From Luteimonas marina (GTDB taxonomy: Bacteria > Pseudomonadota > Gammaproteobacteria > Xanthomonadales > Xanthomonadaceae): a stretch of DNA of 64,000 nucleotides. This document shows positions 50,788 through 62,491 of the stretch, piece by piece. The stretch covers positions 806,001-870,000 of the forward strand of contig NZ_VOHK01000001.1 of the NCBI RefSeq assembly GCF_007859325.1. Direction: 5' to 3'. Every line of letters begins with the position of its first letter. The stretch's first letter is position 1. The position numbers and the translations under genes were made by a program. The notes below the pieces were generated by a model that worked only from the letters and a program-made list of their open reading frames with translations, was not told the origin of the DNA and searched no databases.

Positions 50788-53700
50788 TCACGGCTGCACC
50801 ACCGTGATCATCCCCGGCACCGCCCGCCCCACCCCCCGGATATCCGGCCGATACATGTCCTCCACCAGCGGCGGCGGCACGGTATAGCTCCCCGGCGTCA
50901 CCGCCCGCACCAGATAGAACACGCGCGCAGTCCGACCGGAATCAAGATCGAGCGCCGCGACATAGCGATCATCGCGGAACTCCTCGTGCTTGACGTCCGC
51001 GGCATCGGAGCGATCGCTGATTTCGATCCCGTCCACCACCACGTCCGCCCACTGCTTCGCGTCGCCCAGGTTGAAGTTCTCGATCTCCAGCCCCGCCGGC
51101 AGCAGGTCGGTCAGCAGCGCATCCGGCATCGCCACGTCGGCGGTGATCGACAGCGCCACGATCAGCGCCTCGCCCTCCTTCAGCGGCGCCGGCGTCCACG
51201 GCTTGCCCTCGGTCGTGTACAGCTTGCGCTCGACCTTGATCCGGCTCGCATCCACCGCCGGCGCCGCGGTCGGCACGCCGGTCACGTCGATGTTCACGAA
51301 CAGCGGCGGCTCGCCCACCGGATCGAAGCGCACGCCCTTGGCCAGCGTCTCGCCGTCGTAGGCGCGCCCGACCATGCGCGCGGCCGGCACCGGTTGGCCC
51401 ACGCCGCCTTCGGTCAGCGTCCCTGACACCTGCTTGCCCTGCGCCGCCGCCAGCGCCTTGCCCAGCCGCGCCAGCGCGATCTGCTCCTGCGTGCTCAGGT
51501 ACAGCCAGCCGCGGTTGCGGCGCACGTCGATCTCGCGGCCGATGTCGACCGCCTTCGCGTCGTAGGCCGCGCGCGCCTGCCCGCGCTCGTGGGTCAGGGC
51601 GATCATCAGCGAACCGTCGCGCAGCGGACTGCCGTAGTCCCACAGGTAGCCCGGACGATCACCCTTGAACGCGAACGCCTCCCCGACCGCCTTCTCGCCG
51701 CGCGCCTTGTCGCCCTGCAGCGACAGCGCGAGGCCGAGGTGGACCAGCGGCAGCGCGGTCAGCGTGTTCTTGCGCTCGTTGTCGTACAGCGCGCGCAGCG
51801 TGCCCAGCGGCGCGCGGTTGACGCGGGCGAGCACGTAGCCGGCGTGCGCCTGGTAGGCGAAGCGCAGGTGCGAGCGGTGGTCGCGACCGTAGAACTGGTT
51901 GCCGCCGGCCAGCAGGTCCTCGTTGAGCCGCTCCAGCGCCTTCTGCAGCACCGCCTCGGGCACGTTGAAGCCGCCGTCGCGCGCGTCGAGCAGGAACTCG
52001 ACGATGTACGGCGTCAGCCCCGGATTGACGTAGCCGTCGTTGCCCCACATCGAGAAGTGGCCGGAGCCGATCTGCATCGAGGCCAGCCGGCCGAACGCGC
52101 CTTCGACGTACTGCCGGCGCTTGCTCGCATCGACGTCCTTGATGCCGAGCATCTTCGCGGTTGCCTCGTCCAGCTGCAGCGCGGCGTAGCCCTTGCTCGT
52201 GGTCTGCTCGGCGCAGCCGTAGGGATAGTTCAGCGCGCCGCGGATCGCGCTGGCGAACGGGATCGGCGGCAGCGCGCTGACCGTGAACTGCGCCACCACC
52301 GAGCCCGGCATCAGCCCGCTGGCCAGCGATCCGTCCAGCGTCACCGGCGCCGGCGATTGCAGCACCTGCGTGCGCGAGCGCAGCACCGCCGGCCACGCCG
52401 CCCGCACCGGCAGGTCGTAGCTGCGGTCGACCTTGAAGCCGTTGCCGTCCACGCGCACGCGCACCTTGGCCACCGTGTAGCCCGGATTCGCCGCCAGCGG
52501 GAAGCTGAGCGTGGACTTGCCGTCGACCGCCAGGCTCGCCTTGCGCGCGCCCTCGCCGACCGTCACCGGGCCGATGCCGTCCACGCGCACGTCGAACTCG
52601 CCGGCCTTGCCGGTGAAGTTGGTGAGGTCGAGCGTGACCGTGCTGCGATCGCCCGGCGCCATCACCCGCGGCATGCTCGCCTCGGCCACGATCGGCGCGC
52701 GCGAGATGGTCTCGACCGCGCGGCTGCCGTAGCCGTCGGCCGAGTACACCAGCGCCGACACCCGCAGCGTGCCGTTGGAGTCCGGCACCTGCAGCGTCAC
52801 CTTCGCATTGCCCTGCGCGTCGAGCTTCACGGGGCCTGCGAACAGGTCGACCGTCTGCACCCGCGCGGTCGGCCGCCGCGCCTGCGGCAGCGCCGCCAGC
52901 GCCATGTCGCCGCCGAAGCGCAGGCGCGCGGTGCCGCCCTCATGGCTCTCGATCACGCGGCCGTACACGTCGTACGCATCCACGCCGAGCCGCCGCTGCG
53001 CGAAGAAATGCTTGAGCGCGTCCGGCACCGGATAGCGGGTGATGTTGAGGATGCCGACGTCGACCGCCGACACCGTCGCATACGCCTCCTTGCCGGCCAG
53101 CTGCGGCGCGCTCAGCACCACCTGCATCGGCCCTTCCGGCCTGATCTGCTCCGGCGCCTTGAGACCGACCGCGATGCGCCGGTCGCGCCGGTCCATCGGC
53201 ACGTGCGCCACGCCCACCGCGCGCGCCGGCGTGACCTTGCTTGCGGCGCTGCCGCCGCGGAACACCAGCGCGGTGACGTAGACGTCGTGGCGCTCCCAGT
53301 CCTGCGTCACCGGGATCTCGAAGCTGCTGCCGGCCCGGGCCTCGATCTCCTGCACGTACAGCATGCGGTCGCTCTCGACCATCAGCAGGCCCTTGCCCGG
53401 GTGCGGCGGCGTGACCGTCACCTTGAGCTTGTCGCCGGCCCTGTACGCGGTCTTGTCGAGCGCGAGCTTGACCTTGTCCGGGCGCGCATCGAGCCCGCGG
53501 TTGTCGTCGCCCCAGCTCCAGCCGGCACGGAAGGGATAGCGCGTGACCAGCTTCGTCTCCGGATCGAGCACGTCGACGCGGTATTCGCCCCACTCCACCG
53601 GGAAGTTCAGCCGCGCCGCGGTCTCGCCGACGTCGACCGTGCGCGTCTCGATGTTCTCGAAGCGGCTGGAGTACTCGTAGTCCCAGCCGCTGTCCTCGTC

Positions 53701-55722
53701 GTAGCGCCAGTGGTAGTCGCGATGCTCGCGCACCAGCGTCACCTGCAGGCCCTTGGCCGGGCGCGGCCTGCCGTCGCTGCCGACGCGCAGCAGCTCGAAG
53801 CCGGGACTGGCGTTGGCGTCGGCGCCGTCCTTGTCGTCGAACTGCGGGCGCACGCCGACCAGCGCGTCGGCCGGCCACAGCACGCGCTTGAGCGTGCGGT
53901 TGACGCTGCGGCCGCCGGTCTCGTACAGGCTGCCCGACACCACCGCCGCCACCGGCGTGGTCGGCTTCACCTCCTCGGGCAGCGCGATGTCCTGCTGCAG
54001 CCGGCCCTGCGCGTCGAGCGTCGCGTCGACGACGTCCTTCGCCTCCTTCGGCAGTTGCATGGTGGGATCGCCGAAGAACCAGCCCGGCAGGTTTTCCAGC
54101 GGATGCTGCTCGACCGCCACCGCGAGCCTGGCGGTGAAGCGGTTGCCGGCCGCAGGCGCGCCGTAGAGATAGGCACCGATCGCCTGCAGCTTCAGCGGCT
54201 GGCCGGGCCTGAGCACGGCGTCGGCGGATTCGAGGTCGAGCTTCATGCGCTCGGGCAGGAACTCCTCGATCCGCAGGGTCATGCCCTGCACCGCCTCCTT
54301 GCTCGACGGATCGGTGCGGAACTCGACCTGCCAGCGGCCGGTGGGCGCGTCCACCGGCACTTCCTTCTCGAAGCGGAAATGGCCGAGCGCGCCCAGCTGC
54401 AGCCGGCTTTCGAAGAAGGTCTTGCCGTCGGGCTGCTTCAGGCGCACGAACAGCGGCTGCGCCTTGCCGTCCTTCGCCGCCACCGGCCTGCCGTCGTTGT
54501 CGCGCAGCAGCGCCGACACCCGCACCGTTTCGCCGGGCCGGTAGAGGTCGCGCCCGGACCAGGCGAACACGTCGAACCAGGCGTTCTCGCGCCCGGACAC
54601 CGCGAACTCGGACAGGTCCAGCGCCGGCTGGTTGAACGGCAGCATCGACACGTCGTTGCCGCGGCTGGCCACCAGCACGTGCGCGGCGTCGATCCTGTAG
54701 TCGACCAGCGCGTTGCCGTTGCTGTCGGTATTCGCCTTGTAGATCGTCTCGCCGCGCGAATCGAGCACGCGCAGCTCGGCGCTGCCGATCGCGCTGCCGT
54801 CGCGCAGCGAGGCGGTGTGCACGAACAGCTTGTCCTTGTACGCACGCGCATGCAGGCCGATGTCGCTGACGGTGAAGAACGCGGTCTCGAACCGGTCCTG
54901 GAACGAGCCGGCCTGCTTCATCACCGCGAAGTACAGGCCCGGCTGCTGCAGTTCGGCGATATCCTGCAGCGGCAGGTAGGTCAGCACGCGCTCGTTGCGC
55001 TTGCCGCCGAGCACGAAGCGGTTGACGTAGACCGGCTCGGCCAGCTGCGACATCGGCACCTTGTTGCCCCAGCGGCTGTCCAGTTCCCAGCTGCCGCGGC
55101 GGCCGCCGCGCTGGTACTCGGCGAAGAACTTCGGCAGCGAGGACTCCTTCACCCGCAGGAACTCGACATCCACTTCCCCGACGTTGACCGACACCACCGG
55201 CAGGCCGCGCGATTCCTTCGCCGGCAGCACGCTGCCCTGCGAGGCGAAGCCGACCACCGGGTCGAGCTCGCCGGTATAGATCTTCTCCTCCAGGTCGCGG
55301 CCGAGCTTGCTGCCGTCGGCCGCAGTCAGCTCGCCGGAAATGCGCAGCGTGTAGTTCTGGCCCGGCTGGACGAAGGGAAAGCGCAGCACCTTGCCGTCGT
55401 CCGACAGCGTCCAGCTGCTGGTCTCGGCCATCTTCTCGGCGAAGCTCAGCAGCTTGTCGAAGTCCTGGGTGCCCACCAGCGGCTGCGAGAACTCCAGCGC
55501 GACCGCCAGCGAGTCCTCGCCCTGATCGGGCCAGGCGCGGACGAGGCCGAAGCCCTCGATCGCGTCGCGCTCGGCCTGGATGGCCTCGCCGCTGACCGTC
55601 GGCAGCTGGCCGCTCTCGTTGCGCTTGCAGCCGGCGATGGCGAGCAGCAGCGTCGCCAGCAGCAGCGCACCCCACGCCCATGAACGGAATCCCTGTCCGG
55701 CCCCACCCGTCGCGTGCTGCAT
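50788..55722 (-). CDS. yfhM: Bacterial alpha-2-macroglobulin lipoprotein (YfhM-like)
   Basis: A 1644-residue periplasmic protease trap. The signal peptide ends in a lipobox (LLLAIAGC, Cys about residue 32). Macroglobulin-type beta domains follow. The bait-region side shows VFAWSGRDLYRPGETVRVSALLRD. The thioester motif is CAEQ at residue 1170 in LNYPYGCAEQTTSKGYAALQLD. The C-terminal receptor-like domain ends VFYLVRAVTPGSYTVPPPLVEDMYRPDIRGVG. The ATG at 55722 has an excellent AAAGGAGGGG ribosome site; the frame stays open far upstream to 57465 but that part is antisense to other genes. Proteases attacking the cell are trapped covalently, and PBP1C downstream would repair the wall. Confidence 0.94.
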   Translation of the reverse strand: MQHATGGAGQGFRSWAWGALLLATLLLAIAGCKRNESGQLPTVSGEAIQAERDAIEGFGLVRAWPDQGEDSLAVALEFSQPLVGTQDFDKLLSFAEKMAETSSWTLSDDGKVLRFPFVQPGQNYTLRISGELTAADGSKLGRDLEEKIYTGELDPVVGFASQGSVLPAKESRGLPVVSVNVGEVDVEFLRVKESSLPKFFAEYQRGGRRGSWELDSRWGNKVPMSQLAEPVYVNRFVLGGKRNERVLTYLPLQDIAELQQPGLYFAVMKQAGSFQDRFETAFFTVSDIGLHARAYKDKLFVHTASLRDGSAIGSAELRVLDSRGETIYKANTDSNGNALVDYRIDAAHVLVASRGNDVSMLPFNQPALDLSEFAVSGRENAWFDVFAWSGRDLYRPGETVRVSALLRDNDGRPVAAKDGKAQPLFVRLKQPDGKTFFESRLQLGALGHFRFEKEVPVDAPTGRWQVEFRTDPSSKEAVQGMTLRIEEFLPERMKLDLESADAVLRPGQPLKLQAIGAYLYGAPAAGNRFTARLAVAVEQHPLENLPGWFFGDPTMQLPKEAKDVVDATLDAQGRLQQDIALPEEVKPTTPVAAVVSGSLYETGGRSVNRTLKRVLWPADALVGVRPQFDDKDGADANASPGFELLRVGSDGRPRPAKGLQVTLVREHRDYHWRYDEDSGWDYEYSSRFENIETRTVDVGETAARLNFPVEWGEYRVDVLDPETKLVTRYPFRAGWSWGDDNRGLDARPDKVKLALDKTAYRAGDKLKVTVTPPHPGKGLLMVESDRMLYVQEIEARAGSSFEIPVTQDWERHDVYVTALVFRGGSAASKVTPARAVGVAHVPMDRRDRRIAVGLKAPEQIRPEGPMQVVLSAPQLAGKEAYATVSAVDVGILNITRYPVPDALKHFFAQRRLGVDAYDVYGRVIESHEGGTARLRFGGDMALAALPQARRPTARVQTVDLFAGPVKLDAQGNAKVTLQVPDSNGTLRVSALVYSADGYGSRAVETISRAPIVAEASMPRVMAPGDRSTVTLDLTNFTGKAGEFDVRVDGIGPVTVGEGARKASLAVDGKSTLSFPLAANPGYTVAKVRVRVDGNGFKVDRSYDLPVRAAWPAVLRSRTQVLQSPAPVTLDGSLASGLMPGSVVAQFTVSALPPIPFASAIRGALNYPYGCAEQTTSKGYAALQLDEATAKMLGIKDVDASKRRQYVEGAFGRLASMQIGSGHFSMWGNDGYVNPGLTPYIVEFLLDARDGGFNVPEAVLQKALERLNEDLLAGGNQFYGRDHRSHLRFAYQAHAGYVLARVNRAPLGTLRALYDNERKNTLTALPLVHLGLALSLQGDKARGEKAVGEAFAFKGDRPGYLWDYGSPLRDGSLMIALTHERGQARAAYDAKAVDIGREIDVRRNRGWLYLSTQEQIALARLGKALAAAQGKQVSGTLTEGGVGQPVPAARMVGRAYDGETLAKGVRFDPVGEPPLFVNIDVTGVPTAAPAVDASRIKVERKLYTTEGKPWTPAPLKEGEALIVALSITADVAMPDALLTDLLPAGLEIENFNLGDAKQWADVVVDGIEISDRSDAADVKHEEFRDDRYVAALDLDSGRTARVFYLVRAVTPGSYTVPPPLVEDMYRPDIRGVGRAVPGMITVVQP

Positions 55723-55950
55723 ATCCCCTCCTTTGTTGCCTGCAAGTATAGAGAGCAGCCGGGCGAGCGCGACCGCCCTCGCCCCTTGAAGGCGGCAAAC
55801 GACGGCGAACCGGATCGAAGGTGGGCCTAGGGTCCGCACGGGGTACCCGACGCGCGATCTCATGGGGACAATCGGCATAGCGGTAGGCGCGGCCACCGGA
55901 ATCCACGCTCGCGCCTGCTGCGGTTCCCCGCAGCGATCAAGGACACGCCC

Positions 55951-56994
55951 GTGAGCACCAGCATGGAGACCCAACTGCGTACGGACTACACATCGCAGGT
56001 ACCGCAGGACGTCGGCAGCTGCAGCCCGGGTTCCGACACCCATACCGTCGAAGACGGCGAGATCTCGAGCCTCCAGTTCCGCGGCGACGACGCCACGATC
56101 GACATGGGCGACAAGGGGCCCGGCTGGGCGGACACGGCGCTGGGCGGCGCGATGGAAGGCAATGTCCTCCATCTGAACCGCATCACGCCGGAAATGCTCA
56201 AGGAGCTCTCTCCGAGCAACCTGAACGCGTTCATGGACACATGGATGGCCGGGCGCAGCTTCGACGTGTCCGTGAACGGCCGGAGCACCGAACTCAACGG
56301 CGCCACCGCGATCGCCGCCATGGCCTGGGCGAGCGGCGACTCCGTGGCCTTCGCCAAGGCCTTCGCGGCTGCGCCCGAACACGTGCTCGAATACCTGACC
56401 GGCAATGGCGCACGGGTGCTGACCGCCGAGAACATGGCGCTGATCATGCGCGAGATGGGCGCGAGCGCCGACTACTGGAACGGCAAGCAGGCCGGCTACG
56501 AGACCGGCGAACTCGATGCCCTCGGCAGCCTGGTGCAGATCTACCTCGAGAAGAACGCCGGCGATGATCCGCAGGCGGTGGTCGACGCGGTCGAACAGCT
56601 CATCAGCGAGGTGTCGTGCTCGATGGAGTTCACGCCCGAGAATGCCGGCGCGTTCAACGGCGTGCTGATCTCGGGCATGCTCAAGCACTTCGACGCGATC
56701 AATGCGTCCGACGCCACCCGCAATTCGATCGTCAACGGACTCGCCGGGTTCACCGGGACGATCGCCGCCGGCTTCGGCCCCTGGGGCGTCGCGGCGGCGG
56801 CCGGCATTTCCGCACTGAACAGCATCTACCAGGGCGCCAACCCGCCGCGCGACTTCGAGGAAGTCGCCAACCGCGTGCAGGCCGAGATCCAGCTGCAGTG
56901 GCTGCAGCACCCGCCCGAGGGCTGGTCGAGCACGGACGTTGGCACCGCGATCGACTGGACCAACACCACGATCCTCGCCAATGGCCAGCGCTGA
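55951..56994 (+). CDS. Unrecognised 347-residue protein with a long hydrophobic glycine-rich segment
   Basis: I do not recognise this protein. It has a polar, acidic N-terminus (SPGSDTHTVEDGEISSLQFRGDD), a mostly helical middle (about residues 75-250) and a hydrophobic Gly/Ala-rich stretch at residues 261-290 (NGLAGFTGTIAAGFGPWGVAAAAGIS) that could form a helical hairpin. A soluble C-terminus (RDFEEVANRVQAEIQLQWLQH) follows. There is no signal peptide. The start is GTG at 55951 with AAGGA eleven bases upstream. The next gene overlaps it by 14 bases, so the two act together. The shape recalls pore-forming or contact-delivered effectors, but no known motif is visible, so this is only a suggestion. 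Confidence 0.7.
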   Translation: MSTSMETQLRTDYTSQVPQDVGSCSPGSDTHTVEDGEISSLQFRGDDATIDMGDKGPGWADTALGGAMEGNVLHLNRITPEMLKELSPSNLNAFMDTWMAGRSFDVSVNGRSTELNGATAIAAMAWASGDSVAFAKAFAAAPEHVLEYLTGNGARVLTAENMALIMREMGASADYWNGKQAGYETGELDALGSLVQIYLEKNAGDDPQAVVDAVEQLISEVSCSMEFTPENAGAFNGVLISGMLKHFDAINASDATRNSIVNGLAGFTGTIAAGFGPWGVAAAAGISALNSIYQGANPPRDFEEVANRVQAEIQLQWLQHPPEGWSSTDVGTAIDWTNTTILANGQR

Positions 56995-57643
56995 GTCCCC
57001 GCGCGAGGCACCGGCGACGGGCGGCGACGGCGAAGCCATGCTGTCGGTGCTGGAAGCGCTGCGCCGCGACGCCAGCCGGGCGCCGGGGCACGGGCGTCGC
57101 GCCGTCGACGCCCCGGATCCGGCCCTGTGGAGCGCATTCGGTTCCGCGGCCACGGACCAGCAGCGCATCAACCTGTCGCTGCGCCTGCCCGGCGAAACCC
57201 GCGACCGCTTCTTCAACGCCGGCCACGTCCTCGCCGCCAGCCAGCCGCGCGATGCCGCCGGCGACGCCATGCCGCCGGAGATCGTCCGCCGGCTGTCGCC
57301 GCTCGCGCGGGCGTTCCTCGAATCCGCCGAGTCGCTCGTGCGCCGGCATCGCACGCGCCTGTACCTCGGCCCGGGATCCGCACCGGCGGCGTCGCGCGAG
57401 AACCACGTGGTGCTGGACTGGAAGCGGACCTCGGGCCATGCCGGACCTGCCGCCGAGACGATCACGATCGACGACTTCTTGTCCGGCCGATGGAATGGCC
57501 TGCGCTTGGCGGGCGATCCCCGCTACACGCTGGCGGCCCAGTCGACGATGGCAGCCTGCGCGAACCTCCGCGCCCTGGTCGAGACGCTGCGGCCCCGATG
57601 CGAGCGGCTCGCGATCTCGATCCGCACCTTCGATCCGGCGTGA
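56981..57643 (+). CDS. Unrecognised 220-residue protein, overlapping partner
   Basis: No family is recognised. The ATG at 56981 lies 14 bases inside the end of the preceding gene, and an upstream in-frame ATG at 56939 would overlap even more. The sequence is soluble, with an N-terminal disordered 40 residues, then RINLSLRLPGETRDRFFNAGHVLA, FLESAESLVRRHRTRLYLGPG and a C-terminal helix (QSTMAACANLRALVETLRPRCERLAISIRTF). No signal peptide or membrane segment is present. The tight overlap suggests an accessory, chaperone or immunity role for the preceding protein, which is inference only. Confidence 0.65.
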   Translation: MASAESPREAPATGGDGEAMLSVLEALRRDASRAPGHGRRAVDAPDPALWSAFGSAATDQQRINLSLRLPGETRDRFFNAGHVLAASQPRDAAGDAMPPEIVRRLSPLARAFLESAESLVRRHRTRLYLGPGSAPAASRENHVVLDWKRTSGHAGPAAETITIDDFLSGRWNGLRLAGDPRYTLAAQSTMAACANLRALVETLRPRCERLAISIRTFDPA

Positions 57644-57697
57644 GATCCCGCGCGCGGCGCATGCGGTCCCGCCCACGGCCCTTCACGCCGATTCCGG

Positions 57698-57703
57698 CAC
57701 AAT
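57698..57703 (+). promoter_or_regulatory. Candidate -10 box (CACAAT) for a leaderless HEAT lipoprotein transcript
   Basis: CACAAT is followed by six bases and the ATG at 57710, as at kynU and sbcB. No Shine-Dalgarno sequence is seen. Confidence 0.4.
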
Positions 57704-57709
57704 CGCGCC

Positions 57710-58393
57710 ATGGATGCTGATCGGCCGACTCCGCGAGCCTCCCCGGAACGCAGGCGCCTGTTGCTGGCGGCGGCGGTTTGCGCCGCGCTGCTGGGCGCGT
57801 GCGGGCAGCAGTCGTCCGACGTCGCCGCCCCTCCGCCGCCGCAGGCCATGGACCCCATGCCGACCGCCTCGTCTCCGTTCCGTTCCGCTTTCGATTCCCT
57901 GGCGGCCCTGCCGCCCGACGGCGAACTCGCCGAACTGCGGGCCTCCGCCGCGCTGTCGCGCCTCCAGGGCCAGGTCACGGACGACGACATCGCGCTGGCC
58001 GAACCGCTGGCCGGGCTCGCGAACAGCGATCGCGCCGCGATCCGCGCGACGGCCGTCGCCCTGCTGGGGCAACTGGCGACCGCTTCCGGCGACGGCGCCC
58101 CGCTGCCGGTCGCCGCGACCGAGGCCGTCGTCCGCGGCATGGACGACGATGACGCATCGGTCCGGCTGGAAGCGACGCGCGCGGCCGCGCCCCTGGAGGG
58201 CGAAGCGATCCATCGTGCACTGCTCGGCCGCCTGGCCGATTCCTCGCCGCTGGTGCGCTTCCAGGCGCTGCAGGCGCTGCAGGCCCGCGGCAGCCTGACC
58301 ACCGACGCCGAGGCCAGGGCCGAGGCCCTGAAGCTGCGCGAGGACCCGGACAGGCTGGTGCGCGAGCTCGCGCAGGCCGTCGTCAGCGAGTAA
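57710..58393 (+). CDS. HEAT-repeat lipoprotein
   Basis: A 227-residue exported protein. After a basic N-terminus (SPERRRLLLAAAVCAALLGAC) the lipobox Cys is near residue 31; an RRR cluster precedes the hydrophobic core but lacks the full twin-arginine motif. The mature part has a Pro-rich linker and then tandem helical HEAT-like repeats (about 85-225), e.g. AIRATAVALLGQLA, SVRLEATRAAAPLEGE and LVRFQALQALQARG. No catalytic motif is present, so a periplasmic scaffold is likely. It is convergent with gyrA. Confidence 0.78.
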   Translation: MDADRPTPRASPERRRLLLAAAVCAALLGACGQQSSDVAAPPPPQAMDPMPTASSPFRSAFDSLAALPPDGELAELRASAALSRLQGQVTDDDIALAEPLAGLANSDRAAIRATAVALLGQLATASGDGAPLPVAATEAVVRGMDDDDASVRLEATRAAAPLEGEAIHRALLGRLADSSPLVRFQALQALQARGSLTTDAEARAEALKLREDPDRLVRELAQAVVSE

Positions 58394-58395
58394 CC

Positions 58396-58412
58396 GGCGC
58401 GGCAGGCGCGCC
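58396..58412. terminator. Possible bidirectional hairpin between the HEAT lipoprotein gene and gyrA
   Basis: GGCGCG, GCAGG, CGCGCC: a 6-bp GC stem three bases after the lipoprotein stop, in the gap between convergent genes. There is no U-tract. Confidence 0.3.
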
Positions 58413-58505
58413 GTCAACAGGCGCCATGGCGGCCCGCGTCGGAGCCGCCGTTCCGGCGCGCGGGCTTCGAGACGCCGAACAGGCCCTCGCGCCGGCCCCT
58501 GTGCG

Positions 58506-61112
<2,607 letters not shown>

Positions 61113-61181
61113 CGAATTGCTTGCATCCTCGTGGTGCCGGACCGCTCGTGCGCCGCTCTGGGCGGGGGGCCGGAAACATGG

Positions 61182-61225
61182 CGGCGGGGCCTTTCGACCC
61201 CGCCGGAAACAGTGTTGGAATCATA
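61182..61225 (-). promoter_or_regulatory. gyrA promoter -10 and leader hairpin
   Basis: On the minus strand a TATGAT box (61220-61225) lies about 107 bases upstream of the gyrA ATG. The leader then holds an 8-bp stem, CGGCGGGG with CCCCGCCG (61182-61205). No -35 box is convincing. Confidence 0.4.
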
Positions 61226-61334
61226 CCACGCGGGGCACTTTTTCGCCACCATTTTCCGGCGGAAAAACAAGCACTTGCAGGCACCGGAATGATGTCCCGC
61301 GCATCGCACGCGCAGGGGGCGCCGTGAACGACGC

Positions 61335-61363
61335 CATAGGTCGGGGCTACGCCCCGACGTACG
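61335..61363. terminator. Palindrome at the mtnA 3' end
   Basis: CATAGGTCGGGGC, TAC-side loop, GCCCCGACGTACG: a 7-bp TCGGGGC/GCCCCGA stem three bases past the mtnA stop. It is a diverged member of the ATAGGGCGGGC repeat family and may mark the transcript end. Confidence 0.5.
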
Positions 61364-61366
61364 CGA

Positions 61367-62440
61367 TCAATGGTCGCCGAACATGGTCCGCATCGCGGCG
61401 GTATCGGGATGCTCGACGATGCCCTTCTCGGTGACGATCGCGTCGATCAGGCCCGCCGGCGTCACGTCGAACACCGGGTTCCACGCCGGCACGCCTTCGG
61501 CCACTGTGCGCGTGCCGCCGATGCCGTAGAGCTCGGCGGGGTCGCGCTCCTCGATCTCGATCAGCTCGCCCGAGGCGGTATCCATGTCGACGGTCGAGGA
61601 CGGCGCCACGACCATGAACTTCGCGCCGTGGTGGCGCGCGGAGATCGCCAGCTGGTAGGTGCCGATCTTGTTGGCGGTGTCGCCGTTGGCGCAGATGCGG
61701 TCGGCGCCGACCACGACCCACTGCACCGCACCGGTCTTCATCAGGTGCGCGGCGGCGGAATCGGCGATCAGGGTCGCCGGGATGCCGTCCTGCAGCAGCT
61801 CCCACGCGGTCAGGCGCGCGCCCTGCTGCCACGGCCGGGTCTCGCCCGCGTACACGCGCGCGATGCCGCCCTGCGCGACGCCGGCGCGGATCACGCCCAG
61901 CGCGGTGCCGAAGCCGGCGGTCGCCAGCGAGCCGGTGTTGCAGTGGGTCAGCACGCCGCTGCCGGGCGCGATCAGCGAGGCGCCGAGCACGCCCATCGCG
62001 CGGTTGGCGGCAAGGTCCTCGGTCTCGATCGCGCGCGCCTCGGCTTCCAGCGCCGCGCGCCAGTCCATGCCCTCGCCCGCCCGCGCGCGCAGCAGGGCCG
62101 CGCGCATGCGCGCCAGCGCCCAGGCGAGGTTGACCGCGGTCGGGCGCGCGGCGTTGAGCCGCTGCAGCGCGGGTTCGAGTTCCGCCGCGGCATCGGCCGC
62201 GTCGCTCGCACCGATCTCGCGCGACGCCAGCACCGCGCCCCACGCGGCGGCAATGCCGATCGCCGGTGCGCCGCGCACGGCGAGCGAATGGATCGCGTCG
62301 GCGACCTCGTCGCTGCTCCGGCACGCCAGGTATTCGACGACGAAGGGCAGCTTGCGCTGGTCGAGCAGTTCGAGGGCCTCGCCGGTCCAGCGGATCGGGC
62401 GGATGCGGTCGTAGCGGGCGTAGTCGATGGCGTCGGTCAT
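61367..62440 (-). CDS. mtnA: S-methyl-5-thioribose-1-phosphate isomerase
   Basis: A 357-residue isomerase (EC 5.3.1.23) converting methylthioribose-1-phosphate to methylthioribulose-1-phosphate in methionine salvage. The catalytic Cys lies in [19 protein letters not shown], the catalytic Asp in [21 protein letters not shown], and [16 protein letters not shown] is also typical. The ATG at 62440 is chosen over an upstream one at 62470 because TAGAAT lies seven bases before it. It complements the methionine synthase genes in this window functionally but is not linked to them. Confidence 0.95.
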   Translation of the reverse strand: MTDAIDYARYDRIRPIRWTGEALELLDQRKLPFVVEYLACRSSDEVADAIHSLAVRGAPAIGIAAAWGAVLASREIGASDAADAAAELEPALQRLNAARPTAVNLAWALARMRAALLRARAGEGMDWRAALEAEARAIETEDLAANRAMGVLGASLIAPGSGVLTHCNTGSLATAGFGTALGVIRAGVAQGGIARVYAGETRPWQQGARLTAWELLQDGIPATLIADSAAAHLMKTGAVQWVVVGADRICANGDTANKIGTYQLAISARHHGAKFMVVAPSSTVDMDTASGELIEIEERDPAELYGIGGTRTVAEGVPAWNPVFDVTPAGLIDAIVTEKGIVEHPDTAAMRTMFGDH

Positions 62441-62447
62441 GACGCCG

Positions 62448-62453
62448 ATTCTA
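62448..62453 (-). promoter_or_regulatory. Candidate -10 box (TAGAAT) for leaderless mtnA
   Basis: On the minus strand TAGAAT is followed by seven bases and the ATG at 62440. Confidence 0.45.
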
Positions 62454-62491
62454 CCGGCGGCCGCGTGCATGCGGCCGCCGGTCCATGGCCT

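Noticed and set aside
50371-50887. Several short open frames in the pbpC-macroglobulin gap that could be called hypothetical proteins.
   Set aside because: They translate palindromic repeats in several overlapping frames and have no ribosome site or domain.
55723-57465. An upstream extension of the macroglobulin frame adding about 580 residues.
   Set aside because: It crosses another gene's coding strand; the ATG at 55722 has an excellent ribosome site and a lipoprotein signal peptide immediately after.
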